Below are positions 25,192 to 33,196 of a stretch of DNA of 56,637 bases, piece after piece. Numbering within the stretch: the stretch's first letter is position 1; the number at the start of each line of letters is the position of its first letter. Source of the stretch: Microcoleus sp. LEGE 07076 (GTDB lineage: Bacteria > Cyanobacteriota > Cyanobacteriia > Cyanobacteriales > Microcoleaceae); NCBI RefSeq assembly GCF_015207455.1, contig NZ_JADEWV010000012.1, positions 1 to 56,637 of the forward strand. The letters run 5' to 3'. The notes beneath the pieces were generated by a model. That model was given only the letters and a program-made list of their open reading frames with translations. It searched no databases and was not told the origin of the DNA. Position numbers and translations under genes: made by a program.

Positions 25192-26514
25192 ATGACTTTA
25201 AAACTGCGATGGCTGTTGCCGACTTTAATTAGTGTTTTGTCGATCGCCCTACCGGCAAAAGCTGATACACTAACATCCTGGCACTTCGACACCCGCCAAA
25301 ATCAACTGAATTTAACCACAGATTCTGGAGTTCAGCCGGAAGTTAAATTAATCGCCAATCCCACCCGCTTAGTAATTGATTTACCGGGAATAGTCTTGGA
25401 ATATCCCGAAACTCCTCAAAGCTACAACTCAGCTATTCAACAAATTAGAATCGGGCAATTCGATCGCGAAACTACCAGATTAGTGATACAATTAACTCCA
25501 GGCTATCAGCTAGACCCGCAAAAAGTCCGAGTTATTAGAGAATCTGCAACCCGCTGGTCGTTTCAGTTGCCCAATCCAGAGCAAATCTCCGGTAACGAGT
25601 CTTTTCCACCAACAGCTATTACCCAGGTAGAACAAAAACCACGTCAAGTTTCGCCTACTGTTGCTTCAGGAATTGAGAGAAACTATGCTGCTGATTTGGA
25701 GATGCGAACGGGTTTGGAAATGAGCGCAATTAAGCCTCAGATTGAAAGTGCGATCGCCCAATACAGCTCCCTGAGTGCCGGAATGTTTTTTCTGGATTTA
25801 GATACAGGAGAATATTTGGATATCAAGGGCGATCGAGTATTTCCGGCGGCGAGTACCATCAAACTGCCAATCCTAATTGCATTTTATCAAGATGTAGACG
25901 CAGGCAAAGTTAGCTTGGACGAAACATTAGTTATGAAGTCGGACTTAGTGGCCAGCGGTTCTGGAACCATGCAGGACGAACCAGATAACACTCGGTTTAG
26001 CATCAGAGAAACCGTAGATAAAATGATTACGATCAGCGATAATACAGCCACCAACATGATTATCGAACGTTTGGGAGGAATCGCTAAACTCAACGAACGT
26101 TTTCGTACTTGGGGATTAACTGATACGAAAATTCGCAACTGGTTAGGCGATTTTCAAGGAACAAATACCACCAGTTCTGTGGATATGGTAAAGTTGCTAT
26201 CTATGTTATCTCGCGAGAAATTAGTTTCGGAATCGAGTCGAGAACAGGCTTTAGAATTATTGCGGCGTACTACAACGAGAACATTGTTGCCTTCTGGTTT
26301 AGGGGCGGGAGCCGTGATTGCCGACAAAACTGGAGATATCGGTTTTGTGGTGGGCGATGCGGGGATTATTGATATGCCTAACGGCAAGCGTTATTTAGCA
26401 GCAATTTTTGTAAAACGTCCTTACAATGACCCAATTGTCAGAGATTTTGTGCGTCGAATTTCGCGGATTGTTTATAATTATTTAGATCAGCCTTCGGCGA
26501 AAGTATCGAATTAA
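25192..26514 (+). CDS. Exported serine hydrolase: AMIN domain plus class A beta-lactamase-like domain
   Basis: A 440-aa periplasmic protein. The signal peptide is MTLKLRWLLPTLISVLSIALPAKA. An AMIN domain (about 26-128), a wall/peptidoglycan-targeting module, is followed by a linker. The beta-lactamase/transpeptidase fold then runs from about 165 to 435, with S221-T-I-K224 (active-site SxxK), S282-D-N284 and K379-T-G381. The class A ExxLN omega-loop glutamate is not evident (NWLGDFQGTNTTS), so a muropeptide hydrolase or carboxypeptidase-like activity is more likely than antibiotic resistance. The start is ATG 25192 because it opens the signal peptide; earlier in-frame ATGs (25102-25141) would translate the hairpin. 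Confidence 0.87.
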   Translation: MTLKLRWLLPTLISVLSIALPAKADTLTSWHFDTRQNQLNLTTDSGVQPEVKLIANPTRLVIDLPGIVLEYPETPQSYNSAIQQIRIGQFDRETTRLVIQLTPGYQLDPQKVRVIRESATRWSFQLPNPEQISGNESFPPTAITQVEQKPRQVSPTVASGIERNYAADLEMRTGLEMSAIKPQIESAIAQYSSLSAGMFFLDLDTGEYLDIKGDRVFPAASTIKLPILIAFYQDVDAGKVSLDETLVMKSDLVASGSGTMQDEPDNTRFSIRETVDKMITISDNTATNMIIERLGGIAKLNERFRTWGLTDTKIRNWLGDFQGTNTTSSVDMVKLLSMLSREKLVSESSREQALELLRRTTTRTLLPSGLGAGAVIADKTGDIGFVVGDAGIIDMPNGKRYLAAIFVKRPYNDPIVRDFVRRISRIVYNYLDQPSAKVSN

Positions 26515-26530
26515 ATCATTTCCTCTTCCT

Positions 26531-26580
26531 CTCATTCCCAGGCTCGGCCTGGGAATGAATACCAAGAGGCTCTGACTTCA
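26531..26580. repeat. CATTCCCAGGCTCGGCCTGGGAATG palindrome unit
   Basis: Arms CATTCCCAGGC and GCCTGGGAATG pair exactly around a short centre; AGAGGCTCTGAC follows. It is related to the units at 16358-16408 and 45979-46089. It lies between the convergent SxxK hydrolase and SUKH genes and may end both transcripts. Confidence 0.7.
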
Positions 26581-26611
26581 GTAAGGTGAGATTCTGTTGT
26601 ATGTGAAGTCA

Positions 26612-27085
26612 TTACTTGGTAGCAACAGGCATCAAATACTTCGCATGAATTTCGACCTCTGTCACCAAAAAATTACTAAAACTTTCATGGCTTTTAATGA
26701 AATCAATTTGGTTAGTTTCTTCGCAATAAGAGTAAATCGGGGGATCTGCGCCTTCTGATAATCTAAAAAAGCTGAATTGATAGCCCTGGTGCATCAAGAA
26801 AATAAAGGCATCATCTGCTAAGGATTCAGGAAAGTTATTTTCATTTAATAACTCAACAGCCCACTCCTGAAGTTGAGGTAAATGATTCAAGAAACAGTCC
26901 GAACCCCGCAAGAATTTACCAGCACTACGCCCCATAGATAACAGAAATTCTTGATAGGCGAGGGGCAGAGAAATCCCCAACTGTTGCTGGATAGCCATTA
27001 CCTCATCGGGGGTACAGCCTACAAGTTCATCTTGCCTTATGAGTTTTAGTTCTATCAGTTGTTTTTTAACTCGATCTAAGTACAT
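26612..27085 (-). CDS. SMI1/KNR4 (SUKH) family protein, probable toxin-immunity protein
   Basis: A 157-aa soluble protein with the SUKH pattern. GCTPDEVMAIQQQLGISLPLAYQEFLLSMG (about 23-52) is the signature first half. The second half has the acidic loop and strand arrangement FIFLMHQGYQFSFFRLSEGADPPIYSYCEE. Bacterial SUKH proteins are widespread immunity proteins for polymorphic toxins, including nucleases and deaminases. Here it lies downstream, on the same strand, of a deaminase-toxin remnant (27253-27694), with 167 bp between them. That is the usual toxin-then-immunity order. I take ATG 27085; a longer frame from 27148 would translate the GC palindrome at 27111-27128. Confidence 0.82.
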   Translation of the reverse strand: MYLDRVKKQLIELKLIRQDELVGCTPDEVMAIQQQLGISLPLAYQEFLLSMGRSAGKFLRGSDCFLNHLPQLQEWAVELLNENNFPESLADDAFIFLMHQGYQFSFFRLSEGADPPIYSYCEETNQIDFIKSHESFSNFLVTEVEIHAKYLMPVATK

Positions 27086-27110
27086 AGCTACTACATCCTT
27101 TAAGTAATAC

Positions 27111-27128
27111 CTCCGGGGCGCCCCGGAG
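27111..27128. repeat. Perfect 18-bp GC palindrome
   Basis: CTCCGGGGCGCCCCGGAG reads the same on both strands. It sits 25 bp ahead of the SUKH start codon, between the toxin remnant and its presumed immunity gene, in otherwise AT-rich DNA. Possible roles are an operator, a cruciform-forming site, or a REP-like remnant. Confidence 0.6.
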
Positions 27129-27252
27129 TGTGTTGGCGATGGGAGCAATTCTTGGGAGGATTGCTCTTACAGATTTCCGAACCCTATTCAGCAACGCCAA
27201 CCTTGAGATATCCCCACTTTAAAAATCTGGCTGTGCGTAGATTTTGCTGAGT

Positions 27253-27694
27253 TTACATTGTATGGTTTACCGTCAGTCTGATATTGGGAAACAGCCTACG
27301 AAATTGCTCGATTGCGTAACAACAGGAATCGCAGGGTTCTCTTTCCGTCCATAGATTTACGTTACCTTGAATCCAGAAGTGTTTGAACATATCTCAATGC
27401 CACTTCCTCAAGAAGTTTGTATTCGCTGTCATAGCCTCGTGAATGTCCGGGTGGGACTTCAAAAGTCTTAAATAATGGCTCGTCTGGTAAACCAACTGTG
27501 CCGGGACGAGTCGAACGACCGCTGACGGCTATCAATTCGTCACTATCATTCCCAATCTGAAAGTCTGCAACAGCAATGTTTTTGTAGGCTGACACTCCTA
27601 GCTCTTCCCGTATTATATCGATACGAGTTATCCGTTCTTGCATTTTTTTAAAATAGAGATAATTATATGGGGTAAAACTTTTCAGTAGCCCCAT
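27253..27694 (-). pseudogene. Frameshifted BURPS668_1122-type deaminase toxin
   Basis: The first 110 codons (27694-27362) read IREELGVSAYKNIAVADF, ELIAVSGRSTRPGTVG, then FKTFEVPPGHSRGYDSEYKLLEE. This is the front half of the Toxin-deaminase (BURPS668_1122) family. The frame stops at TAA after LLDSR. In the +1 frame directly beyond that stop, to TAA 27253-27255, the sequence reads NVNLWTEREPCDSCCYAIEQ then FRRLFPNIRLTVNHTM. This is the family's missing C-terminal half, with the zinc-binding C-x2-C. A small indel around 27360-27366 (loss of two G or gain of one T) explains it. The helix that usually has HxE reads YDSEYKLLE. No large toxin carrier is attached, so this is an orphan toxin tip. A SUKH gene follows. 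Confidence 0.75.
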
Positions 27695-27875
27695 TCTATT
27701 GTAGCAAAGTCATCTGGGAAAAAAACTTAAACTAGCAGAATACTTCACCCTAAAAATTAGGTTATCCTCTGGTTTCTAGCCTCTACCTCCGGTAAAATGA
27801 GACTCGAAGCAGCGAAGCAGAGCCTCAAGATATGCGTTACTTTCGCAGAGTCTAGTAACAAGAGTAATACCATTA

Positions 27876-27922
27876 CGCGACGAAAGAGCAATCCCCAACT
27901 CTGGGATTGCTCTCTCGTCGCG
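27876..27922. terminator. Long hairpin (20-bp stem), probable terminator or REP unit
   Basis: CGCGACGAAAGAGCAATCCC (27876-27895) pairs with GGGATTGCTCTCTCGTCGCG (27903-27922) with one mismatch and a 7-base loop. It lies 48 bp beyond the DUF4342 stop on the minus strand, ahead of the toxin remnant. There is no T-run, so rho-independent ending is not certain. It isolates DUF4342 from the toxin/immunity pair. Confidence 0.5.
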
Positions 27923-27969
27923 CAATTACAAATTAGATGATTTAAGGACAAATGACTGCGGACAAACTA

Positions 27970-28341
27970 CTATTCTGGGCGCTCGACAGTTACAGTCAAA
28001 TGAGCGACAACTGCCCCAACTGCGCCAAGTGCAGCAGCAATTGGAAAGACTACACTCCCTGCAACACCGCCTACCAATCCCGCCATCAGCGGAATGTCTG
28101 CCAAAGTCCGCCCTTGCGAGTTTTTGATGACGAGGCGGCGGAGTTTTCCTTGCTGAATTAGTTCTTTGACTTTACCAATTAAACTGTCGGCGCTAATCTT
28201 AAATTCTTCTACTCTGACTTTTTCTTCGGTTGCAAATTCTGAGGCGAATAAAGGTGTTTCAACCGTTGGGTTTGCTGAATCGGCTGCGGCTGCTGTTTCG
28301 TCTTGCATGATTGTTACTTGTTGTTCTAGTTGTGAGTTCAT
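27970..28341 (-). CDS. DUF4342 domain protein
   Basis: A 123-aa protein. A disordered, acidic N-terminal third (1-42) precedes EEFKISADSLIGKVKELIQQGKLRRLVIKN and DIPLMAGLVGG. It then has a glycine/alanine/valine-rich hydrophobic hairpin (VAGSVVFPIAAALGAVGAVVAH) and TVTVER. This is the DUF4342 layout, in which a small alpha/beta part is followed by a membrane-dipping segment. The function is unknown. Alternative start ATG 28308 (codon 12) cannot be excluded; neither has a good ribosome site. Confidence 0.78.
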   Translation of the reverse strand: MNSQLEQQVTIMQDETAAAADSANPTVETPLFASEFATEEKVRVEEFKISADSLIGKVKELIQQGKLRRLVIKNSQGRTLADIPLMAGLVGGVAGSVVFPIAAALGAVGAVVAHLTVTVERPE

Positions 28342-28484
28342 TTTGTGTAGGGCGGGCGAACACCAGCCGTTTAATTTCTATACTTCTATCTTGTACGATC
28401 GCACTTCGCACCGACAGGCAAGAAAACCCTACAATCTGCATTCGTATTTTCCGCACCCGCCTTTTTACTCAAAACATTATTTCT

Positions 28485-28627
28485 GTTGACAGTTGACAGT
28501 TGGCAGTTGGCAGTTGACAGTTGACCAATTACGAATGACTAATCACTAATTACCAATTACCAATTACCAATGACTAATGACCAATGACTAATGACTAATG
28601 ACTAATGACCAATGACTACTGACTAAC
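28485..28627. repeat. Heptamer tandem-repeat array abutting glgA2
   Basis: GTTGACA/GTTGGCA heptamers (28485-28523) give way to ATTACCA, ATGACTA and ATGACCA heptamers up to 28627, about 20 units in all. The array ends on the base before the stop codon of the glycogen synthase gene. Units drift by single substitutions from one end to the other. Confidence 0.9.
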
Positions 28628-30103
28628 TTATTTGTGTCGAATTAGTTCGTAAATTTCCACATAGTCTTTAGCTGGATATTTCCACGAATTATCGCAATTC
28701 ATACCTTGAATCATCAGCTTTTCAAATTCATCGTGATAGTCATACCACAATCCGATCGCCCGATCGAGCGCCGACTCTAAAGCGCAGTAATCGCTTTGGT
28801 AAAACACGTAACCGTTGCGCTCTTCGGGGGGGTGGCTGGTGCCGTAATCGCGATCGAACACCGTATTCACCAAACCGCCCACACCCCGCACCACAGGAAC
28901 AGTACCGTACCTCAACCCGATCATCTGAGTCAGCCCGCAGGGTTCGTAATTGCTCGGCACCACAATCAGATCCGCACCCGCGTAAATTAAGTGCGAAAGT
29001 TCCTCATTAAAACCAAGTTCCAAATGGCAGTCGGGATTGTCATTTAAAAACCATTTCTCGTGCTGGAAATGTGCGTTAATTCCCGCTTCCGTCGCCGAAC
29101 CCAAAAGCACGAATTGCGCTCCTTTACTCAGAGAGTAATAAATTGCGTGGTGGACGAGGTGAACGCCTTTTTGGTCGTCCAAACGACCGATAAAGGTAAT
29201 CAGAGGCTTGTCAGCATCGCGCAATAACAGCCGATCGCGCAAAGCTTTTTTAGTTTTGGCTTTTCCTGCCAAATCCTTCGCAGTGTAGTGCTGCGGAATA
29301 TAGCGATCGCTCTCGGCATTCCACACGTCATAATCAATGCCGTTGAGCACCCCGCGAAACTTATCTTGATACAAATGCAAAGTGTGGCCCAAACCGTAGC
29401 CGAACTCGCCCACATGAGCTTCCCAAGCGTGGTGCGGCGAAACCGTCGTCACAAAGTTTGAGTAGACAATGCCACCTTTCATAAAGTTGATGGCAAAAGG
29501 GTTAAAATTATCTCGCAGGCGATCGTACTGAAAATAATAATCATCTCGATTCAAACCCGTTGCCCGCAAAACCTCGCTACCGCCCATACCTTGATGTTTG
29601 AAATTGTGAATGGTATAGCAGACTCGCTGATTTTCCATCCAATTGTACTTGTAAACTTCAAACAGCATGACTGGAATCAAGCCAGTTTGCCAATCGTGAC
29701 AGTGAATCACATCCGGGCGCTTGTTGCTTCTGAGCAAAAATTCCAAAGCAGCTTTGCTGAAAAATGCAAACCGCATATTGTCATCGTTGCAACCGTAATA
29801 ACAGCCCCGGTTGAAAAAATAGTCTTGCGATCGAGGTTCAATGAAAAAACACAACACCCCGTGCACCCAGCCGCAGTAGACATCGCAAAGGATTTCGCCG
29901 CCGTACCAAGGCACCGCCAGATCCCGATAGGCCTCGTGCAGCCCCCAAATGTGGTCGTACCTCATGCAGTCGTACTTGGGCAGAATAATCTCGACGGAGT
30001 GGCCGGAATTCTGCAATTCCCGACTCAAACCGTAAACTACGTCACCCAAACCCCCTGCTTTGATGACGGGGGCGCACTCCGAGGCAATTTGTACGATGTA
30101 CAT
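28628..30103 (-). CDS. glgA2: Glycogen synthase, GlgA2 type
   Basis: A 491-aa GT5 enzyme that extends alpha-1,4-glucan from ADP-glucose in the cytoplasm. The N-terminal donor loop is KAGGLGDV (15-22). The acceptor side has CHDWQTGLIPVML, and the second Rossmann domain has FIGRLDDQKGVHL and the catalytic VPSNYEPCGLTQMIG. The opening MYIVQIASECAPVIKAGG and PKYDCMRYDHIWG identify the cyanobacterial GlgA2 branch rather than GlgA1. AGGAG stands 11 bases ahead of ATG. It is divergent from a GH57 alpha-glucan enzyme at 31.0 kb, and a decayed cassette separates them. Confidence 0.93.
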   Translation of the reverse strand: MYIVQIASECAPVIKAGGLGDVVYGLSRELQNSGHSVEIILPKYDCMRYDHIWGLHEAYRDLAVPWYGGEILCDVYCGWVHGVLCFFIEPRSQDYFFNRGCYYGCNDDNMRFAFFSKAALEFLLRSNKRPDVIHCHDWQTGLIPVMLFEVYKYNWMENQRVCYTIHNFKHQGMGGSEVLRATGLNRDDYYFQYDRLRDNFNPFAINFMKGGIVYSNFVTTVSPHHAWEAHVGEFGYGLGHTLHLYQDKFRGVLNGIDYDVWNAESDRYIPQHYTAKDLAGKAKTKKALRDRLLLRDADKPLITFIGRLDDQKGVHLVHHAIYYSLSKGAQFVLLGSATEAGINAHFQHEKWFLNDNPDCHLELGFNEELSHLIYAGADLIVVPSNYEPCGLTQMIGLRYGTVPVVRGVGGLVNTVFDRDYGTSHPPEERNGYVFYQSDYCALESALDRAIGLWYDYHDEFEKLMIQGMNCDNSWKYPAKDYVEIYELIRHK

Positions 30104-30155
30104 TTTTTTTACTCGCTCCTAGATGAATCAAAAAAATATTTTCTTAACTTGACAA

Positions 30156-30183
30156 AGTATATGATTTCTCGGCAGATCAGCAA
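30156..30183 (-). promoter_or_regulatory. Candidate sigma-70-type promoter of glgA2
   Basis: On the minus strand TTGCTG and TATACT are 16 bases apart, and the -10 box lies 53 bp ahead of the glgA2 start codon. No other pair of comparable fit was seen in this spacer. Confidence 0.4.
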
Positions 30184-30350
30184 GTCGGCCATTGGGCATA
30201 AAAGGGCGATATTCATTCCCAGCAGCCGAATTTGAGTCGGTTGCGGGCGGCCATATCGTTTCGGCATTGCAGTAGTTCGATCGCAAATTCCGCAAAACAT
30301 CAATCATTTTCTCGCATTTGTCAACTCAATTTTTTGAGTCAAATCGCCAT

Positions 30351-30588
30351 TTATCTCGTCTTCCAGTAGCGATCGAATAACTCACTCAAAGCTTGTTCAC
30401 CAGCAATCTCTCCATTACTGACAAACTTCTCTACCTCCGGCGAACCATCACTCAAAAATTCAAATTCCCACCGTTCCCCAGGTACAGCCACAATCACCAT
30501 CACAGATTCATCGCGGTGATGCGCCAAACAGTAACCGTCGCCTGTTTTTCCAGATTTTGAAAAAATTGAATTAATTTGTCAAATCCAT
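30351..30588 (-). pseudogene. Decayed small gene (second of a two-gene cassette)
   Basis: From ATG 30588 the frames read MDLTN, then LIQFFQNLEK in a second frame, then TGDGYCLAHHRDESVMVIVA and VPGERWEFEFLSDGSPEVEK in a third, ending SELFDRYWKTR at TAA 30351-30353. Together they make one small acidic protein of about 78 residues, broken by two short indels, one of them in an A-run. The intact part (30351-30500) could still give a 49-aa product from ATG 30500. I believe homologues of this small acidic protein exist in cyanobacteria, but I cannot name the family. Confidence 0.5.
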
Positions 30589-30594
30589 TACCTT

Positions 30595-30783
30595 TTATCT
30601 ATCAAATCTCCGATTGCTCAACAAGTTGCGAACCATCCTAAAACCCGGGATATTTTCTTCACTACCCCTTTCAATTTGCTCCCATATTATTTCGCTAAAT
30701 TCTTCTCAACTTGGCGAAGTTACCGGAAGTTGCGCTTGTTTTATACTACCTTTTTTACTTTTAAGAATCTCAGACACTTTCAT
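30595..30783 (-). pseudogene. Decayed small gene (first of a two-gene cassette)
   Basis: From ATG 30783 the frame reads MKVSEILKSKKGSIKQAQLP, then VTSPS, a TGA stop (30706-30708), then EEFSEIIWEQIERGSEENIP and GFRMVRNLLSNRRFDR to TAA 30595. The stop sits where a Trp (SWEE) would be expected. Ahead of it, AAGGAGG (30812-30818) is perfectly placed for an ATC codon at 30802-30804, suggesting a lost ATG start as well. The stop codon is 6 bp from the ATG of the second gene, so they were an operon. The role is unknown; a toxin-antitoxin-like pair is a guess from size and arrangement. Confidence 0.5.
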
Positions 30784-31038
30784 GACTGCCAATTTGTGTG
30801 CGATGTTTCTTCCTCCTTATCTTACCTAAATTTACTCAAATAAACGCTCTGATAAAAAACTCCCTGTAAGTATTTGAAACCCTGCAACGAATAAAACTCT
30901 TTTAGGCTCTTGCACCCAAAAGTGCGTATCGGTAATTAATAAACTTATCTTTGGCAGGCATATTCTGCTAAGATTAAATTTTACAGCTATTATAGCAATA
31001 GCAGACAGTACAGATCCACAATTACTGAGGAAAGTCTT

Positions 31039-32535
31039 ATGCCTGCGATCGCCCAATCTCCCAACCTACCCGTTTTAAACGAAATCAACTCAGGATTGCC
31101 CAACATTTGCGGTTCCGAAGCAGAAATCAGTGCTGCTACGAACAGCAACGAACCAGTCTTTTTACCTAACACAAATCTGCGCCTCGAAAACATTCAAGCC
31201 GGATTTGCCTGCGCCCTGCATATGCACCAACCCACAATTCCAGCCGGTGCAAACGGCGAACTAATCTGCAATCTGCAGAATATGTTTGAAAATCCAAACC
31301 AAGGAGACAATCACAACGCCGGAGTCTTTGCTTGGTGCTATTCCCGCATGGGCGAATTCATTCCCCAACTAATTGCCGAAGGCTGCAACCCGCGAATTAT
31401 GCTCGACTATTCGGGCAATTTATTGTGGGGATTGCGCCAAATGGGACGCGATGATGTCTTCGACAATCTCAAGCGCATTACCTGCGATCCACAATACCAA
31501 CCTCACGTAGAATGGCTGGGGACAATGTGGAGTCACGCCGTCATTCCCTCAACCCCCATTCCCGACATCAAACTCCAAATACAAGCGTGGCAACATCATT
31601 TTGCAGCCATTTTTGGCATAGATGCCCTGAAGCGCGTCAAAGGTTTTTCGCCCCCAGAAATGCACTTTCCCAATCACCCAGACACCCTTTACGAATACAT
31701 CAAAGCTTTGAAAGAATGCGGCTACCGCTGGCTGATGGTGCAGGAACATTCTGTAGAAAATCTCGACGGTTCGGGATTGTCTCAAGACCAAAAATACATT
31801 CCCAACCGTTTGCAAGCCCGCAATTCTCGCGGCGAAACCATCAGCATTACAGCTTTGATTAAAACCCAAGGTTCCGATACAAAGTTGGTCGGACAAATGC
31901 AGCCGTATTACGAAGCAAAAGGACGCAACAAACAGCAAATTGGCAGTGTCACAGTTCCTTCTTTAGTCACTCAAATTGCCGACGGCGAAAATGGCGGCGT
32001 GATGATGAATGAATTTCCCAGCGCCTTTATGAAAGCTTGGCACGAAAACCGCGAACAAGGCGGCGGAAAATCCGGTGTTGTCGGTTTAAACGGCACTGAA
32101 TATTTGGAGATAATTGAGGCCGCGGGTGTTAATCCTGATGATTATCCGATTTGTCAGGGAATCAACCAGCACAAAATTTGGCAGTTAGTCGATCCAGATA
32201 CTGCGACGCCGGAAAAGGTCGAAAGTGCGATCGTCCAACTCAAGCAAACAGACCACAATTTTCACATGGACGGTGCCTCTTGGACTAACGATTTGAGTTG
32301 GGTGAAAGGCTACGAAAATGTCTTGGAACCGATGAATCTACTCAGCGCTGCATTTCACCAAAAGTACGATCGGCTGTTGCAGCAAGATGCCGCCGTTACC
32401 AAGCAGTTTGAATACCAACAAGCTTTGCTTTACAACCTGTTGGTGCAAACAAGTTGTTTCCGCTATTGGGGACAGGGAACTTGGACTGATTATGCGCGGG
32501 AACTTTACAACCGCGGCGCTGCTTTAATGAAGTAG
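31039..32535 (+). CDS. Glycoside hydrolase family 57 protein
   Basis: A 498-aa enzyme of the GH57 (alpha/beta)7-barrel family, which comprises amylases, 4-alpha-glucanotransferases and branching enzymes acting on alpha-glucans. HMHQP (61-65) is the conserved first motif. GFSPPEMHFPN contains the candidate nucleophile E207. NFHMDGASWTNDLSWVKGYE provides the later acid region. The N-terminal 50 residues are unrelated low-complexity sequence with no signal peptide. GAGGAAA precedes ATG 31039. Its position across from glgA2 suggests a part in glycogen metabolism; the precise reaction is not fixed by sequence. Confidence 0.87.
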   Translation: MPAIAQSPNLPVLNEINSGLPNICGSEAEISAATNSNEPVFLPNTNLRLENIQAGFACALHMHQPTIPAGANGELICNLQNMFENPNQGDNHNAGVFAWCYSRMGEFIPQLIAEGCNPRIMLDYSGNLLWGLRQMGRDDVFDNLKRITCDPQYQPHVEWLGTMWSHAVIPSTPIPDIKLQIQAWQHHFAAIFGIDALKRVKGFSPPEMHFPNHPDTLYEYIKALKECGYRWLMVQEHSVENLDGSGLSQDQKYIPNRLQARNSRGETISITALIKTQGSDTKLVGQMQPYYEAKGRNKQQIGSVTVPSLVTQIADGENGGVMMNEFPSAFMKAWHENREQGGGKSGVVGLNGTEYLEIIEAAGVNPDDYPICQGINQHKIWQLVDPDTATPEKVESAIVQLKQTDHNFHMDGASWTNDLSWVKGYENVLEPMNLLSAAFHQKYDRLLQQDAAVTKQFEYQQALLYNLLVQTSCFRYWGQGTWTDYARELYNRGAALMK

Positions 32536-32541
32536 GAAAAG

Positions 32542-32580
32542 TTCGCAGTTGCGGTGTGGCGAAAAACCCGCAACTGCGAA
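32542..32580 (+). terminator. Hairpin terminator after the GH57 gene
   Basis: TTCGCAGTTGCGG (32542-32554) and CCGCAACTGCGAA (32568-32580) pair exactly over 13 bp with a 13-base loop, 7 bp after the GH57 stop. Only a weak T tract follows (GTTTACC), so it may end transcription inefficiently or protect the mRNA 3' end. Confidence 0.65.
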
Positions 32581-33006
32581 GTTTACCAAATTTTACCAAC
32601 CAATAATTCCAGTACAGCCAAATTTGATATTAACCCTACATTCGCTGAGATTGTCTAGCATTTTACGTAGACCTCGATTCCGCACCCTCAAATTTAGCCT
32701 ACAGCATTAAGAGCATTGCAGAATTTACGCAAAGCCCCTGCACAAGCGCGTTTTGTAAATAGTAGCAAAATATTAATTTAGGTTGTTGTCTGTTCTTTTT
32801 TCTAATCGCTGATTAGAAATCGCTAAATTATGTGTCTAATTGCAAGGTTTTGTTAACTTACTTTAAGCCTAATTTTTGATATACATAACATAAGATTTTT
32901 AATAAATATTTTATGATAGTTGTTTTTATAATACTTGTAAATCAATTTATTACTGTTTAAGCTTGTGGCATCGCGGTCAATCTCTTCATTCATCGATCGG
33001 GGGTAA
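32581..33006. other. AT-rich spacer, no gene seen
   Basis: This stretch is strongly AT-rich (for example around 32880-32960) with stops in all frames. I see no repeat family, promoter or RNA fold I can defend. Confidence 0.4.
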
Positions 33007-33131
33007 AAAAGAGATTATGAATTACTGGAAATCACAGTAGGGTCAACAGCATTACAACAGGAGGAACTTTGTTAGCCCTGGCTATACTGCCTGTAATTAA
33101 AATACTCAAAGACCGTCCAAGCCAAGAATAA
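33007..33131 (+). pseudogene. Possible gene remnant (C-terminal hydrophobic segment)
   Basis: Two frames, joined by a one-base shift near 33050, read RDYELLEITVGSTAL then TTGGTLLALAILPVIKILKD and RPSQE, ending at TAA 33129-33131. This looks like the tail of a protein with one membrane helix. There is no start and no family match I can name, so it may be coincidence. Confidence 0.25.
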
Positions 33132-33196
33132 TCAAGTCAGGATTGAGGTTGTTGTCTGTCTGTCAACTCATTAATCAGGAAATGAAAGGCATCGTT

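Noticed and set aside
25192..26514. Antibiotic-resistance beta-lactamase
   Set aside because: SxxK, SDN and KTG are present, but the class A omega-loop Glu motif is not, and the AMIN domain points to cell-wall work.
27340..27375. Programmed +1 frameshift in the deaminase toxin gene
   Set aside because: The shift point (AGG TAA C) has a stop codon in place but no upstream ribosome-binding-like pause site or slippery run; a simple indel is the more economical reading. Left open for experiment.
28485..28627. Possible CRISPR array because of regular repeated units
   Set aside because: The units are 7 bases long, directly adjacent and without spacers; no cas gene is near.
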